Source of the DNA: Paenibacillus maysiensis
GTDB lineage: Bacteria > Bacillota > Bacilli > Paenibacillales > Paenibacillaceae
Assembly: GCF_000520815.1 (NCBI RefSeq)
Contig: NZ_ASRY01000341.1
Coordinates: 1 to 51,153 of the forward strand
Reading direction: 5' to 3'
DNA length: 51,153 bases
In this document: in pieces, positions 1-8,632 of the stretch
How positions within the stretch are numbered: the stretch's first letter is position 1
Layout: each line of letters opens with the position of its first letter
Program-made: the position numbers and the translations under genes
The notes under the pieces: model-generated
What the model was told of the DNA's origin: nothing
The model's input: the letters and a program-made list of their open reading frames with translations, nothing else
Database searches by the model: none

Positions 1-516
1 AATTATGTGTCCGTGGCGAATGTGGTCATGGCCTTTAATAAAAAAGACATCGAGAATGTCTTTGATGGTTCCGGTTTTCTGGTTCCCCGTAAAGAGGGAC
101 GCAGTGTGACGGCATGTACGTGGACGTCCGCCAAGTGGCTGCATACCAGTCCGGACGATAAGGTACTGCTGCGCTGCTACGTGGGGCGTGCCGGAGCCGA
201 AGAAACGGTGGAACTACCCGATGATGAACTGACTGCGCTGGTACGTAAGGATTTGCAGGACATGATGGGCGTTATGGCGACTCCGCTATTTACGGAAATT
301 ACCCGTCTTCGCCACTCCATGCCGCAATATCCGGTAGGACACCCGCAGGCTATCGCCGATCTGCGAGAGGAACTGCGTACAACGATGCCGGGAGTGTATG
401 TTTTGGGTGCTGGCTATGATGCCATCGGCTTGCCGGATTGTATCCGCCAAGCCAAGGAATGGGCCTCTGTCGCCGTCCAAGCTGCGGAACGGGAAGCGGT
501 CAAGGTACAGGCATAA
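1..516 (+). CDS. hemY: Protoporphyrinogen/coproporphyrinogen III oxidase, C-terminal part
   Basis: This is the 3' end of a gene that begins before the window; the frame is open from base 1, so the GTG at 7 is not a real start. The last 170 or so residues match the C-terminal part of the FAD-dependent HemY/CgoX oxidase, which in Bacillota oxidises coproporphyrinogen III in haem synthesis. The best signature is the FAD-binding end, YVLGAGYDAIGLPDCI, near residue 140 of the visible part, preceded by a region with RLRHSMPQYPVGH typical of the family. A rho-independent terminator follows 28 bases after the stop, so the gene closes its operon. The rest of the hem genes would lie to the left, outside the window. 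Confidence 0.88.
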   Translation, partial: NYVSVANVVMAFNKKDIENVFDGSGFLVPRKEGRSVTACTWTSAKWLHTSPDDKVLLRCYVGRAGAEETVELPDDELTALVRKDLQDMMGVMATPLFTEITRLRHSMPQYPVGHPQAIADLREELRTTMPGVYVLGAGYDAIGLPDCIRQAKEWASVAVQAAEREAVKVQA

Positions 517-544
517 TTATAAATGGTTGGAGTACTTGAATAAC

Positions 545-580
545 GAACCCTTCGCGCTCCCAAGCGAGGGGTTCTATTTA
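545..580 (+). terminator. Rho-independent terminator after hemY
   Basis: An 11-base stem (GAACCCTTCGC at 545-555 with GCGAGGGGTTC at 564-574, one G-T pair) is followed by TATTTA. It sits between the hemY stop and the capA-like gene. Confidence 0.75.
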
Positions 581-672
581 TACCGAAATTTGATATATAA
601 TGGAGAAGGTGTTAAAATCGCCGGATCATTCAAGAAGGTAATGCATATGCAACAGCATAGAAGGAGTGAAGC

Positions 673-2160
673 ATGTACCCTCCCAGATCAGAGAAAAATA
701 AAGGTCGAAAGAAAGCAAGGAAGCACAAAATAGGCAAGGCTTGGATCATCACGAATCTTGTCCTGCTGCTTATGATCGTAGGTCTTTTCGGATATTATTA
801 CATATTTGAACATGGGAAGAGTAACTCTCTTGCGGAAAACGCCGGACTATTGCAACAGGAGAACAAGGGCAAAACGGATTCAGCGGGTGGAGGACAGTCT
901 TCTAGCCCGGTAAGAGAGAACGTTACAGCCGTTTCAAATGAACCACCGGACGACAGCTCCAATGGAGATGAGCACGCTGCTGACGATAAGACAGAGCAAC
1001 CTTCTGATACTGATACAGATACAGACAGCCGCCCCGCGACCTCATCTGACACAAATGTTGCCGAAGGCAAATCGTCAGAATCAGGGTCAACTTCTGAGAA
1101 AGACGGGCAGTCACCGGACAGCTCTTCAAATAAAGATGCATCGGACAGTGGGAAATCTACTGACCCCAACGAATCGGAGCAGGGAAGGAAAGCCGTATCG
1201 GATGGAACAGCTTCACCGACAGTCACGCTTCGTTTTGTAGGGGATGTGCAGTTTTCCGGTAAGGTCGAGCAGCGGTTGGAAAAGAACGGATTTGATTTTC
1301 CATATCAATATCTCGGAAATCTGTTTCGCAAGGACGATCTGACGATAGCCAATCTGGAAACGCCGGTTACAACCGCGGGCGTGGGTGCGCTGAATAAAAC
1401 GTATGTGTATAAGTCTTCTCCCAAGGCGTTGACTGCGTTGGCTGCGGCAGGGATAGACGCTGTAAATTTGGCCAACAATCATATTTTGGATCAGGGCACA
1501 GACGGTTTACTGGATACGCTGAAATATTTGAAAGAAAATGGTATAGCGTATACCGGAGCTGGGCGTAATGCAAAAGAAGCGTATGCTCCGCACTATTTTG
1601 AGCGTAAAGGTATTAAAATCGCGTTGCTGGGCGCTACACGGGTTATGCCCGAGGCCAACTGGAATGCAGGCGCCAAACAGCCCGGGGTTGCAGGGGCCTA
1701 TGATTCGACCGCGATTGTGAAGTCGATTCGCGAAGCGCGCAAGCAGGCTGATTTGGTCATTGTCCTTGCCCATTGGGGCAAGGAGCGCGTGACTGTATTG
1801 GAGCCTCATCAAACCGAGCTATCGCATGCTTTTATTGATGCAGGGGCAGATCTCGTAATCGGAGGTCACCCGCACGTACTACAGGGGATGGAGCAGTATA
1901 GAGGCAAATGGATTGCATACAGCACAGGGAATTTTATTTTTTCTAAATCTACACTACCAGCCACTTGGGATACAGCGATATTTCAGGCAACCTGTACCCG
2001 GACTGGGGCTTGCGGCATGAAGCTGACTCCTTATAGGGCGGAGCTGGGGCAACCGATTCCATTGAAGGATGCGGAAGCCAGCAAAATTTTGCAAGGAGTA
2101 GCGGCGATGTCACCGGGGAATGTCTCAGTAGGCGCAGACGGTACAGTAACCGCCCGATAG
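673..2160 (+). CDS. CapA-family (poly-gamma-glutamate capsule type) anchored protein
   Basis: The 495-residue protein has a Lys/Arg-rich start, one membrane segment (about 24-45), a long linker rich in Ser, Asp, Thr and Lys (about 50-180), and a CapA/PgsA metallophosphatase-like domain (about 184-440). The domain shows GDVQF around D191, NLETP near 227, LANNH near 268-270, an AHWG motif and GGHPHV near 397-402, which are the metal-site residues expected in the family. CapA proteins act outside the membrane in poly-gamma-glutamate synthesis or export, but many Bacillota members stand alone. No capB or capC lies here, so the substrate is unknown. A good AGAAGGAG site precedes the ATG. The linker probably spans the wall. 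Confidence 0.85.
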   Translation: MYPPRSEKNKGRKKARKHKIGKAWIITNLVLLLMIVGLFGYYYIFEHGKSNSLAENAGLLQQENKGKTDSAGGGQSSSPVRENVTAVSNEPPDDSSNGDEHAADDKTEQPSDTDTDTDSRPATSSDTNVAEGKSSESGSTSEKDGQSPDSSSNKDASDSGKSTDPNESEQGRKAVSDGTASPTVTLRFVGDVQFSGKVEQRLEKNGFDFPYQYLGNLFRKDDLTIANLETPVTTAGVGALNKTYVYKSSPKALTALAAAGIDAVNLANNHILDQGTDGLLDTLKYLKENGIAYTGAGRNAKEAYAPHYFERKGIKIALLGATRVMPEANWNAGAKQPGVAGAYDSTAIVKSIREARKQADLVIVLAHWGKERVTVLEPHQTELSHAFIDAGADLVIGGHPHVLQGMEQYRGKWIAYSTGNFIFSKSTLPATWDTAIFQATCTRTGACGMKLTPYRAELGQPIPLKDAEASKILQGVAAMSPGNVSVGADGTVTAR

Positions 2161-2214
2161 TTGTCGAAGGAATCTTTGGCTTGAAACAACCTGTGGATGG
2201 AGGTCATAACCGGA

Positions 2215-2988
2215 ATGGACCATTTGTGCGTGGCTCACCGCGGTTTTTCAGGAATTGCTCCCGAGAACACGTTGGCGGCTTTTAAGCTTGCAATAGATCA
2301 GCCGTTTGTGCGCTGGATTGAGCTGGATGTACAACTGTCGAAGGACGGCGTTCCGGTGGTCATTCATGATTTCACGCTGGAGCGCACGACTAACGGCACA
2401 GGTCGGGTGAAGGATACGGACTGGAAAGAGCTGAAACGTCTGGATGCAGGTGGCTGGAAAAGCACGGAATATCAAGGTGAAAGCATTCCTGCTCTCGCAC
2501 AAGTGCTGGATCTGTGTCGTGGCCGCGTATCGCTCAATATTGAGTTAAAAACCGCAGGAGATATGTATCCGGGGCTGGAGAAGGCTGTACTCCGTGAAAT
2601 TGTGGCGCGGGATATGGAGAATGAGGTGGTATTGACCTCTTTTGAGCGTTCGGCCTTACGTCGGGCCAAGGAGCTGGCGCCTGGTATCCGTACCGGGCTG
2701 ATTATTGATGCTCGTCCAGACGATCTGGTAAAGCAGTTGGAAGGGCTGCAATGCTCTTTTCTATCCATGGGCTACCCGCGTTTGGATCGAAAGCTGATGA
2801 AAGACTTGACCGGACGCGGTATCACTGTCATGGCATGGACGGTGGATGACCGTAGCATGATGCAGAGATTGGCCTCGTTACATCCCGATTTGATGATTTG
2901 TACCAATTGGCCGGATCGCTGGGAGCAGGTTTTTTTGCATTCCAAGCACCGGATGTGGCACTATATACGTAATCTATTTATTAAATAA
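2215..2988 (+). CDS. Glycerophosphodiester phosphodiesterase
   Basis: The 257-residue GDPD protein should hydrolyse glycerophosphodiesters to sn-glycerol 3-phosphate and an alcohol. Visible active-site signatures are H8-R9-G10 and the following PENT, then E36-x-D38, and H51-D52 in VVIHD, all in the order typical of this TIM-barrel family. No signal peptide is seen, so it is probably cytoplasmic. I chose ATG 2215 because GGAGG at 2199-2203 is 11 bases upstream; an in-frame ATG at 2197 would add six residues but has no site. It lies 54 bases after the capA-like stop and could be co-transcribed with it. Confidence 0.88.
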   Translation: MDHLCVAHRGFSGIAPENTLAAFKLAIDQPFVRWIELDVQLSKDGVPVVIHDFTLERTTNGTGRVKDTDWKELKRLDAGGWKSTEYQGESIPALAQVLDLCRGRVSLNIELKTAGDMYPGLEKAVLREIVARDMENEVVLTSFERSALRRAKELAPGIRTGLIIDARPDDLVKQLEGLQCSFLSMGYPRLDRKLMKDLTGRGITVMAWTVDDRSMMQRLASLHPDLMICTNWPDRWEQVFLHSKHRMWHYIRNLFIK

Positions 2989-3023
2989 TGGGGCTACATG
3001 TGCGGGAAGGGTGACGGGTCGTA

Positions 3024-3647
3024 ATGAACGTGGAAATTCGTAATGTTTACTGTGTCGGGCGCAATTATAAGCTGCATGCCGAGGAACTGGGAAATGAGCT
3101 TCCCACAGAGCCGATGATTTTTTTAAAGCCTTCTCATGCGGTAGTACCGCTGGATGGAGCAACACTGGAGCTTCCTAAAGATCAAGGAGATGTTCATTAC
3201 GAGGCTGAACTGGTTGTGGCTGTGGGTCGTAATTACGAACCGGGTATGTCTGCGGAAGCGATTTTGAATGCTTTTGCCATCGGAATTGATTTTACCCTGC
3301 GTGATGTACAAAGCGTCCTTAAGAAAAAAGGTCACCCATGGACGGCAGCTAAAGGTTTTAAATCTTCTGCTCCCGTTACACCGTTCTTATCTTTAGAGAA
3401 ACTGGACACGCTGGAGGAGCAGGAATTTTCATTGCTCAAAAATGGGCAGGAAGTACAGCGCGGCCATATCAAGGATATGATTTTTTCCATCCGGCATATC
3501 ATTGATTACATAGGGAGCCATTATGGTCTGGGTGAGGGAGATATTATTTTCACAGGCACTCCGGCAGGTGTAGGGCCAACAATGAGTGGAGATCGTTTCG
3601 AGCTATTTTGGGGAACTGACCGTCAAGGAAGCTGTACAATCGGTTAA
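3024..3647 (+). CDS. Fumarylacetoacetate hydrolase family protein
   Basis: The 207-residue protein matches the FAH C-terminal catalytic domain, whose members cleave or hydrate beta-diketo acids or decarboxylate oxaloacetate. The metal-binding acidic residues are visible as HYEAEL (E60, E62) and the IGIDFTLRD segment near residue 95. The C-terminal half carries GDIIFTGTPAGVGP, the usual closing loop. The length is that of single-domain bacterial members such as YcgM and YisK. The actual substrate cannot be told from sequence. It follows the GDPD gene by 35 bases on the same strand; a possible terminator lies after it. Confidence 0.85.
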   Translation: MNVEIRNVYCVGRNYKLHAEELGNELPTEPMIFLKPSHAVVPLDGATLELPKDQGDVHYEAELVVAVGRNYEPGMSAEAILNAFAIGIDFTLRDVQSVLKKKGHPWTAAKGFKSSAPVTPFLSLEKLDTLEEQEFSLLKNGQEVQRGHIKDMIFSIRHIIDYIGSHYGLGEGDIIFTGTPAGVGPTMSGDRFELFWGTDRQGSCTIG

Positions 3648-3741
3648 GCTGATCCGTGGATAGTATCAATGAAAATGATTAAAAAGAGTTCTTTTGGTAG
3701 TTGGGCAGTATGGAGTGATTCTCGTACGCAAGAATGTAAGG

Positions 3742-3778
3742 GCCGTGTCCTGTGCCGTAGCATGGGACGCGGTTTTTA
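3742..3778 (+). terminator. Probable terminator after the FAH gene
   Basis: An imperfect stem pairs GCCGTGTCCTGTG with CATGGGACGCGGT (several G-T pairs) and is followed by TTTTTATA. It falls in a 211-base gap between the FAH gene and the DUF92 gene. Confidence 0.5.
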
Positions 3779-3858
3779 TATAAGTGTAGAGCGTTGTACA
3801 ATAATATACGAACTGAAAAATGAAAAACGAGAGATTCCTTTCAAAGTGGGGGTATATC

Positions 3859-4665
3859 ATGGATTGGATCATTGGATTGCTTGGCGCTGCTATAGTGGCG
3901 GGGGCTGCTTTTTATAAAAAATCCTTAACCTTATCGGGCTTTGCGGCAGCTGTGCTGATGGGAACCGTGTATTATGGTGCAGGTAACCTGTTTTGGTTTG
4001 GGACCTTGCTCCTGTTCTTCATCACATCGACTTTGCTGTCGAGGTTCAAAAAGGAGCGCAAGGCAGAGCTTGAAAAATCATATGCCAAAACCGGAAACCG
4101 GGATGCAGGACAGGTATGGGCCAACGGGGGATTAGGTATGCTGCTGTGCCTGGGATATGCGATCTGGCCTCATGTTGCCTGGCAGTTGGCTTTTGTTGGT
4201 GTCATGGCTACGGTCACGTCGGATACGTGGGCAACGGAATTTGGCAGCCTGAGCCGCAAGCCGCCTCGCTCGATACTGAACGGCAAGGTGCTGGCACCCG
4301 GAACCTCGGGAGGTGTATCTTCTCTGGGGACGGCTGCGGCTTTGGCTGGGGGCGTGCTGATTGGAATAGGGGCATGGGTCTTTGGATACGCCGCAGGAAT
4401 GCCGGGCCTGCCACTATGGCTGTGGGCACTGATCGGAGGAATATCTGGCAGTGCTGGGGCTTTTGCTGATTCCTATCTGGGTGCTACGGTGCAAAGGATG
4501 CGGTTCTGCGCGGTTTGTGATCGGGAGGTAGAGGTAGACTCGCATTGTGGACAACCGACGGTCTATGTGCGAGGATGGCGCTGGATGAGCAATGATCGAG
4601 TGAACAGCATTAGCTCCATTTTCGGGGGGCTGGTCGCTCTGGCAGGAATTCTGTTTATACTTTAG
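3859..4665 (+). CDS. DUF92 family integral membrane protein
   Basis: The 268-residue, strongly hydrophobic protein has about six predicted membrane segments and matches the DUF92/TMEM19 family. Plant members include the phytyl-phosphate kinase VTE6; the bacterial role is not established. The conserved family features I see are the segment TSDTWATEFG, the PGTSGGVSSLG motif and GSAGAFADSYLGA, which resemble a polyprenol-kinase-type fold. A pair of cysteines (RFCAVCDREV) occurs in the C-terminal soluble loop. The ATG at 3859 is preceded by AAAGTGGGGG at good distance; a longer reading from 3820 has no site. The TetR gene begins 17 bases later, so the two likely form an operon. Confidence 0.82.
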   Translation: MDWIIGLLGAAIVAGAAFYKKSLTLSGFAAAVLMGTVYYGAGNLFWFGTLLLFFITSTLLSRFKKERKAELEKSYAKTGNRDAGQVWANGGLGMLLCLGYAIWPHVAWQLAFVGVMATVTSDTWATEFGSLSRKPPRSILNGKVLAPGTSGGVSSLGTAAALAGGVLIGIGAWVFGYAAGMPGLPLWLWALIGGISGSAGAFADSYLGATVQRMRFCAVCDREVEVDSHCGQPTVYVRGWRWMSNDRVNSISSIFGGLVALAGILFIL

Positions 4666-4682
4666 TACAGGGTGGTGCGAAG

Positions 4683-5267
4683 ATGGGCGGTATACACGGA
4701 GATAAATATGAAGCTATTTTGGACGCCGCTCATACAATCTTCGGCACCAAAGGCTTTTATGAAAGCAAGATTTCCGAGATTGCAGAACAGGCGGGTGTTG
4801 CCAAAGGCACGGTATATTTGTACTTCAAAAGCAAAGAACAGCTTTTTACAGCGGTTACGCGCAGAGATTGCGAGCAATACCTGGCCGAAATGCAGGGCGC
4901 ACTGGCTAACCGCGCTTTGGGAGAGGGACTGCTGCGAATGGCAAATCTGCACTTATATTACTACTACAAGCGCAAGCAGCATACCAAGTTGTTTTTTATG
5001 ACCCCGAACAATGACCCTGATTTAATGGAGTTTATGCGCGGATTTATTCAGGATTATACCGATATGGTCAAAAACAAACTGGCTTTGGAGGGTGTGCAGC
5101 AGCCTGAGCTTCATGCGAAGGCTTTCATTGGCATGATGGAGCGCCTCAAAATGGACATTTTACTGGATAAAGATTTCCGTGAATGCGATCTGGATCAGAC
5201 GCCTGAATTTGCGACTAACTTGTTTATGTACGGCTGTGAAGCCGGGAGTGGGATACGCAGACCGTGA
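4683..5267 (+). CDS. TetR/AcrR family transcriptional regulator
   Basis: The 194-residue protein has a clear N-terminal TetR helix-turn-helix (about 10-55), with the recognition region ISEIAEQAGVAKGTVYLYF at 30-48. The C-terminal ligand-binding domain is divergent and gives no hint of the ligand. It starts 17 bases after the DUF92 gene on the same strand, so it may control that membrane protein and itself. The ribosome site is weak (GGTGGTG), which fits translational coupling to the upstream gene. It ends with a hairpin terminator. Confidence 0.87.
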   Translation: MGGIHGDKYEAILDAAHTIFGTKGFYESKISEIAEQAGVAKGTVYLYFKSKEQLFTAVTRRDCEQYLAEMQGALANRALGEGLLRMANLHLYYYYKRKQHTKLFFMTPNNDPDLMEFMRGFIQDYTDMVKNKLALEGVQQPELHAKAFIGMMERLKMDILLDKDFRECDLDQTPEFATNLFMYGCEAGSGIRRP

Positions 5268-5281
5268 TATTGTAAAGCTAG

Positions 5282-5317
5282 AAACCGTACTGACCTCGTT
5301 CAGATCACGGTTTTTTT
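5282..5317 (+). terminator. Terminator after the TetR gene
   Basis: AAACCGT (5282-5288) pairs with ACGGTTT (5307-5313), with an inner CTGA/TCAG pair, and the T run continues to 5317. Confidence 0.7.
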
Positions 5318-5387
5318 AATCATTTGGTGTGACTGTGTTAAAATAAACAAGATGCATCACAAAATAGGGGAAGAGTAGGGAATCCGT

Positions 5388-7334
5388 ATGAATATTATGA
5401 CCGTTGAACATATAACGAAAAGCTATGGCGAAAAAATGTTGTTTGAGGATGCTTCCTTTGGCATGGATGAACGTGACAAAATAGGGGTCGTTGGTGTGAA
5501 TGGCACTGGGAAATCAACGTTTTTACGTGTGATTTCCGGCTTAGAGCCACCGGATGATGGCAATATTGCGGTCAACAACGGTGTACGCATTCAATATTTG
5601 GCGCAAAATCCGGAGTTTGACCCCGAGGTGAAGGTACTCCAGCATATTTTCCACGGCAACCAGCCAGAAATGAAGGCGGTGCGCGAATATACGGAAACGA
5701 TGGAGATGCTTGAGCTGAATCCGGGCAGCGAGGAGCTTCAAAACCGCCTGTTGCGAGCAAGCCAGCAAATGGATACGCTCCAGGCATGGCAGTTGGAGAG
5801 TGAGGCCAAAAACATACTGACCCGGCTGGGTATCACGCAGTTTGAGGCACGCATGGGAGTGCTCTCTGGTGGACAGCGTAAGCGTGTTGCTTTGGCAGCG
5901 GCCTTGATCCAGCCCTGTGAGTTGCTCATTTTGGATGAGCCTACTAACCATATCGATAATGAGTCGGTTGAATGGCTGGAGCAGTATTTGCAGAAAAGAC
6001 GCGGCGCGTTGCTGATGATTACGCATGATCGCTATTTTCTGGATAGAGTGGCGAATGTCATGCTGGAGCTGGATCATGGTCGACTTTTCCGCTATGAGGC
6101 CAACTATACCCGTTTTCTGGAGCTAAAGGCGGAACGCGAGGAACGGGAAGCATCTTCGGAGCAAAAACGGCAAAACCTGTTGCGCAATGAACTAGCCTGG
6201 ATTCGCCGGGGGGCAAAGGCCCGTTCGACCAAACAGAAAGCGCGTATTGAACGATTTGAACAGCTTAAGGATCAGCAGCCGGAAGCCCGCTCCGGGTCTG
6301 TAGACATGTCGGTTGCCTCCACGCGTCTCGGTAAAAAAATACTGGAGCTGGATCACCTATCTAAATCAGTAGGTTCACGTAAGCTGATTCAGGATTTGAG
6401 CTATATCGCTGTGCCCGGTGACCGGGTCGGGATTGTGGGTCCCAATGGTAGCGGAAAATCGACTCTGCTGCAAATGATTGCACAGCGCGTAGAACCGGAC
6501 TCAGGCAGTGTGATCGTGGGACCGACCGTGAAGCTCGGTTATTTTACCCAGGAGCATCAGGAAATGAACGAATCGCTGCGTGTCATCGAATATATTAAGG
6601 AAGAAGCCGAAGTGATCCGGACAGCAGATGGTTCGGCTATTACAGCCGCGCAAATGCTGGAGCGTTTTCTGTTTGCGCCAAGCGCGCAATGGACGGTCAT
6701 TTCCCGGTTGTCAGGGGGCGAGAAACGGCGCTTGTACCTGCTGCGTGTGCTGATGTCCGCACCGAATGTATTGTTACTGGATGAACCGACGAATGATCTG
6801 GATATTCAGACTCTTTCCGTGCTGGAGGACTATCTGGATGAGTTTCCGGGTGTTGTTTTTATCGTTTCTCATGACCGGTACTTCCTAGACCGCACGATAG
6901 ACAAGGTACTGGCATTCGAAGGAGAAGGACAGGTGCGTGTGCATGTGGGCGATTATAGCGAGTATGCAGAATGGATCAGTAAAAATGCTCCATCCGCTGC
7001 GAATTCGTCTGTCTCGGCAGGTACTTCTTCTGCTCAGTCTTCCACGTCTAAGTCTGCGGATGCTTCGGATTCAGTCAAGGAGACCACCAAAACCAAGCTT
7101 AAATTTACCTTTAAGGAACAGCGGGAATATGAGCAAATTGACGAATTGATCGAACAGGCTGAGGAGAAGTTGGCTAGCATCCAGCGACAGATGGAAGAGT
7201 CTTTCAATGATTCCGCACGACTACAGGAGCTTATGGCTGAGCAAACGAAGGCCGAACAGCATTTGGAGCATCAAATGGAGCGCTGGACCTATCTGAACGA
7301 GCTGGCCGAGCAGATCGAACAAAGTAAATCTTAA
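5388..7334 (+). CDS. ABC-F family ATPase (Uup/YfmR-like, ribosome-associated type)
   Basis: The 648-residue protein has two ABC domains and no membrane segment. Walker A motifs are GVNGTGKST (36-44) and GPNGSGKST (about 350-358); signature motifs are LSGGQRKR and LSGGEKRR; Walker B motifs are LLILDEPTNHID and LLLDEPTNDLD. A charged linker between the domains (about 245-305) fits the P-site tRNA interaction motif of ABC-F proteins. After the second domain come a Ser/Thr-rich stretch and a C-terminal coiled coil (about 570-648), as in Uup and YfmR. ABC-F proteins act on the ribosome in translation stalling or antibiotic protection. There is no long leader that would suggest drug-induced control, so a housekeeping role is more likely. 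Confidence 0.9.
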   Translation: MNIMTVEHITKSYGEKMLFEDASFGMDERDKIGVVGVNGTGKSTFLRVISGLEPPDDGNIAVNNGVRIQYLAQNPEFDPEVKVLQHIFHGNQPEMKAVREYTETMEMLELNPGSEELQNRLLRASQQMDTLQAWQLESEAKNILTRLGITQFEARMGVLSGGQRKRVALAAALIQPCELLILDEPTNHIDNESVEWLEQYLQKRRGALLMITHDRYFLDRVANVMLELDHGRLFRYEANYTRFLELKAEREEREASSEQKRQNLLRNELAWIRRGAKARSTKQKARIERFEQLKDQQPEARSGSVDMSVASTRLGKKILELDHLSKSVGSRKLIQDLSYIAVPGDRVGIVGPNGSGKSTLLQMIAQRVEPDSGSVIVGPTVKLGYFTQEHQEMNESLRVIEYIKEEAEVIRTADGSAITAAQMLERFLFAPSAQWTVISRLSGGEKRRLYLLRVLMSAPNVLLLDEPTNDLDIQTLSVLEDYLDEFPGVVFIVSHDRYFLDRTIDKVLAFEGEGQVRVHVGDYSEYAEWISKNAPSAANSSVSAGTSSAQSSTSKSADASDSVKETTKTKLKFTFKEQREYEQIDELIEQAEEKLASIQRQMEESFNDSARLQELMAEQTKAEQHLEHQMERWTYLNELAEQIEQSKS

Positions 7335-7380
7335 AATACGAAAAAAGTATGATGCGTGAATCGTTTTTCCGCCGTTACTT

Positions 7381-7425
7381 AAACAAGCAAGTCTCCGTTA
7401 AAGATGGAGGCTTGCTTGTTTGTAT
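7381..7425 (+). terminator. Strong hairpin after the ABC-F gene
   Basis: AAACAAGCAAG plus CTCC (7381-7396) pairs almost perfectly with GGAG plus CTTGCTTGTTT (7406-7421), followed by TGTATTTATT. It lies 46 bases after the ABC-F stop. Confidence 0.75.
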
Positions 7426-7510
7426 TTATTCCAGTATATCGGTCGTGGAAATAACTAATGTCCTGACTTGAAAACTCGAAGCTACCTAACAATATGCAAA
7501 TGTATGAATT

Positions 7511-7535
7511 TATTAATATGTTTTTCGTATTAATA
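7511..7535. promoter_or_regulatory. Two copies of the palindrome TATTAATA (possible operator)
   Basis: The 8-base palindrome TATTAATA occurs at 7511-7518 and 7528-7535, so the pair reads both as direct and inverted repeats, 17 bases apart. It lies about 40 bases upstream of the -10 of the aldo/keto reductase gene in very AT-rich DNA. It may be a regulator site or only composition. Confidence 0.25.
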
Positions 7536-7573
7536 AGTAGTTTATTATATATTTCTAATATTAAAATTTGCTT

Positions 7574-7581
7574 GCTATAAT
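7574..7581 (+). promoter_or_regulatory. Extended -10 promoter of the aldo/keto reductase gene
   Basis: TATAAT at 7576-7581 is preceded by TGC (7573-7575), an extended -10 element. No good -35 is seen. The predicted transcript would start near 7588, just before an AGAAGGGAGGAA ribosome site. Confidence 0.5.
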
Positions 7582-7610
7582 CAAATTTATATAGAAGGGA
7601 GGAATTCAAA

Positions 7611-8600
7611 ATGGAATATCGTAAACTTGGAAAAAGCGGTTTGGGGGTAAGCGAGATAGCATTGGGAAACTGGATAACCCATGGTGCACAAGTGGATGAC
7701 ACCACAGCGAAGGCATGTGTCCATGCTGCACTGGATTCAGGGATCACAACGTTTGATACTGCTGATGTTTATTCAGAAACGATGGCGGAAACGGTTTTAG
7801 GTCATTCTTTAAAGGGAATACGCCGTGAAAGTATTGAACTATGCACAAAGGTTTTTCATCCAACAGGTACCGGACAGAATGATAAAGGGCTATCACGCAA
7901 GCATATTATGGAGGCCTGCCATGCTTCCCTTAGACGCTTGCAGACGGATTATATTGATGTTTATTATGCACATCGTTTTGATCCAACCGTATCGCTTGAA
8001 GAGACATTTTTGGCATTATCCGACTTGGTTCGTCAGGGGAAGGTTTTGTATGTAGGGGTAAGCGAGTGGACAGCAGACCAGATAAAGCAAGGAGCGGATT
8101 TAGCGAGAGAACTAAAGGTTCCCTTCGTGGCAAGTCAACCCCAATATTCCATGCTATGGCGTGTCATTGAAGCTGAAGTGATTCCCGTTTGTGAGCAGGA
8201 AGGAATTGGACAGGTCGTTTGGTCACCTCTGGCACAGGGTATTCTTTCAGGCAAATATGCAGTAGACAAGCCGTTTCCCGAGGGTTCGCGTGCTTCTACG
8301 ACAGCAGGTTCACCATTTTTCGAACGCTTGGCCGGACAATGGTTACGTAAAGAGGTCCTTCAGGCAGTGGAGCAGATCCGGCCGATTGCACAGGAATATG
8401 GTTTGACGCTACCGCAGCTTGCAGTAGCATGGGTTTTACAAAACCCGCAAGTGTCCTCAGCTATTATCGGTGCTTCCAAGCCAGAGCAGGTTAAGGAGAA
8501 CGTAAAAGCTGCGGGTGTTCGTCTGGATGGAGAGGTTATGAGACAAATGGATAGTATTTTAAACGGTGTTGTTGAACGTGATCCGAGTAAAACGGGTTAA
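7611..8600 (+). CDS. Aldo/keto reductase (Kv-beta/YghZ-like)
   Basis: The 329-residue protein is an NADPH-dependent aldo/keto reductase of the Kv-beta type. The catalytic tetrad is complete: D49 and Y54 in FDTADVYS, K80 in CTKVF, and H121 in YYAHRFD. The C-terminal NADPH-binding segment contains AIIGASKPEQV. Enzymes of this type reduce aldehydes, methylglyoxal or other carbonyls; the substrate here is unknown. An AGAAGGGAGG site precedes the ATG. The gene stands alone, downstream of an AT-rich regulatory gap, and faces a convergent LysR gene that ends 33 bases away, so the LysR is not placed as a classic divergent partner. Confidence 0.9.
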   Translation: MEYRKLGKSGLGVSEIALGNWITHGAQVDDTTAKACVHAALDSGITTFDTADVYSETMAETVLGHSLKGIRRESIELCTKVFHPTGTGQNDKGLSRKHIMEACHASLRRLQTDYIDVYYAHRFDPTVSLEETFLALSDLVRQGKVLYVGVSEWTADQIKQGADLARELKVPFVASQPQYSMLWRVIEAEVIPVCEQEGIGQVVWSPLAQGILSGKYAVDKPFPEGSRASTTAGSPFFERLAGQWLRKEVLQAVEQIRPIAQEYGLTLPQLAVAWVLQNPQVSSAIIGASKPEQVKENVKAAGVRLDGEVMRQMDSILNGVVERDPSKTG

Positions 8601-8632
8601 GACTACGTGCTGATGGTAGTTTACATGTCTAA

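Noticed and set aside
798..1226. 142-codon minus-strand frame rich in Ser
   Set aside because: Mirror of the low-complexity linker in the CapA-like gene.
3669..3917. 82-codon frame before the DUF92 gene
   Set aside because: No ribosome site, no recognisable sequence, and it crosses the likely terminator and the DUF92 start.
4672..5001. 109-codon plus-strand frame and a 96-codon minus-strand frame over the TetR gene
   Set aside because: The TetR frame has clear helix-turn-helix sequence; the others are out-of-frame shadows.
5541..6077. 178-codon frame on the minus strand opposite the ABC-F gene
   Set aside because: Overlaps Walker and signature motifs of the real gene; no ribosome site.
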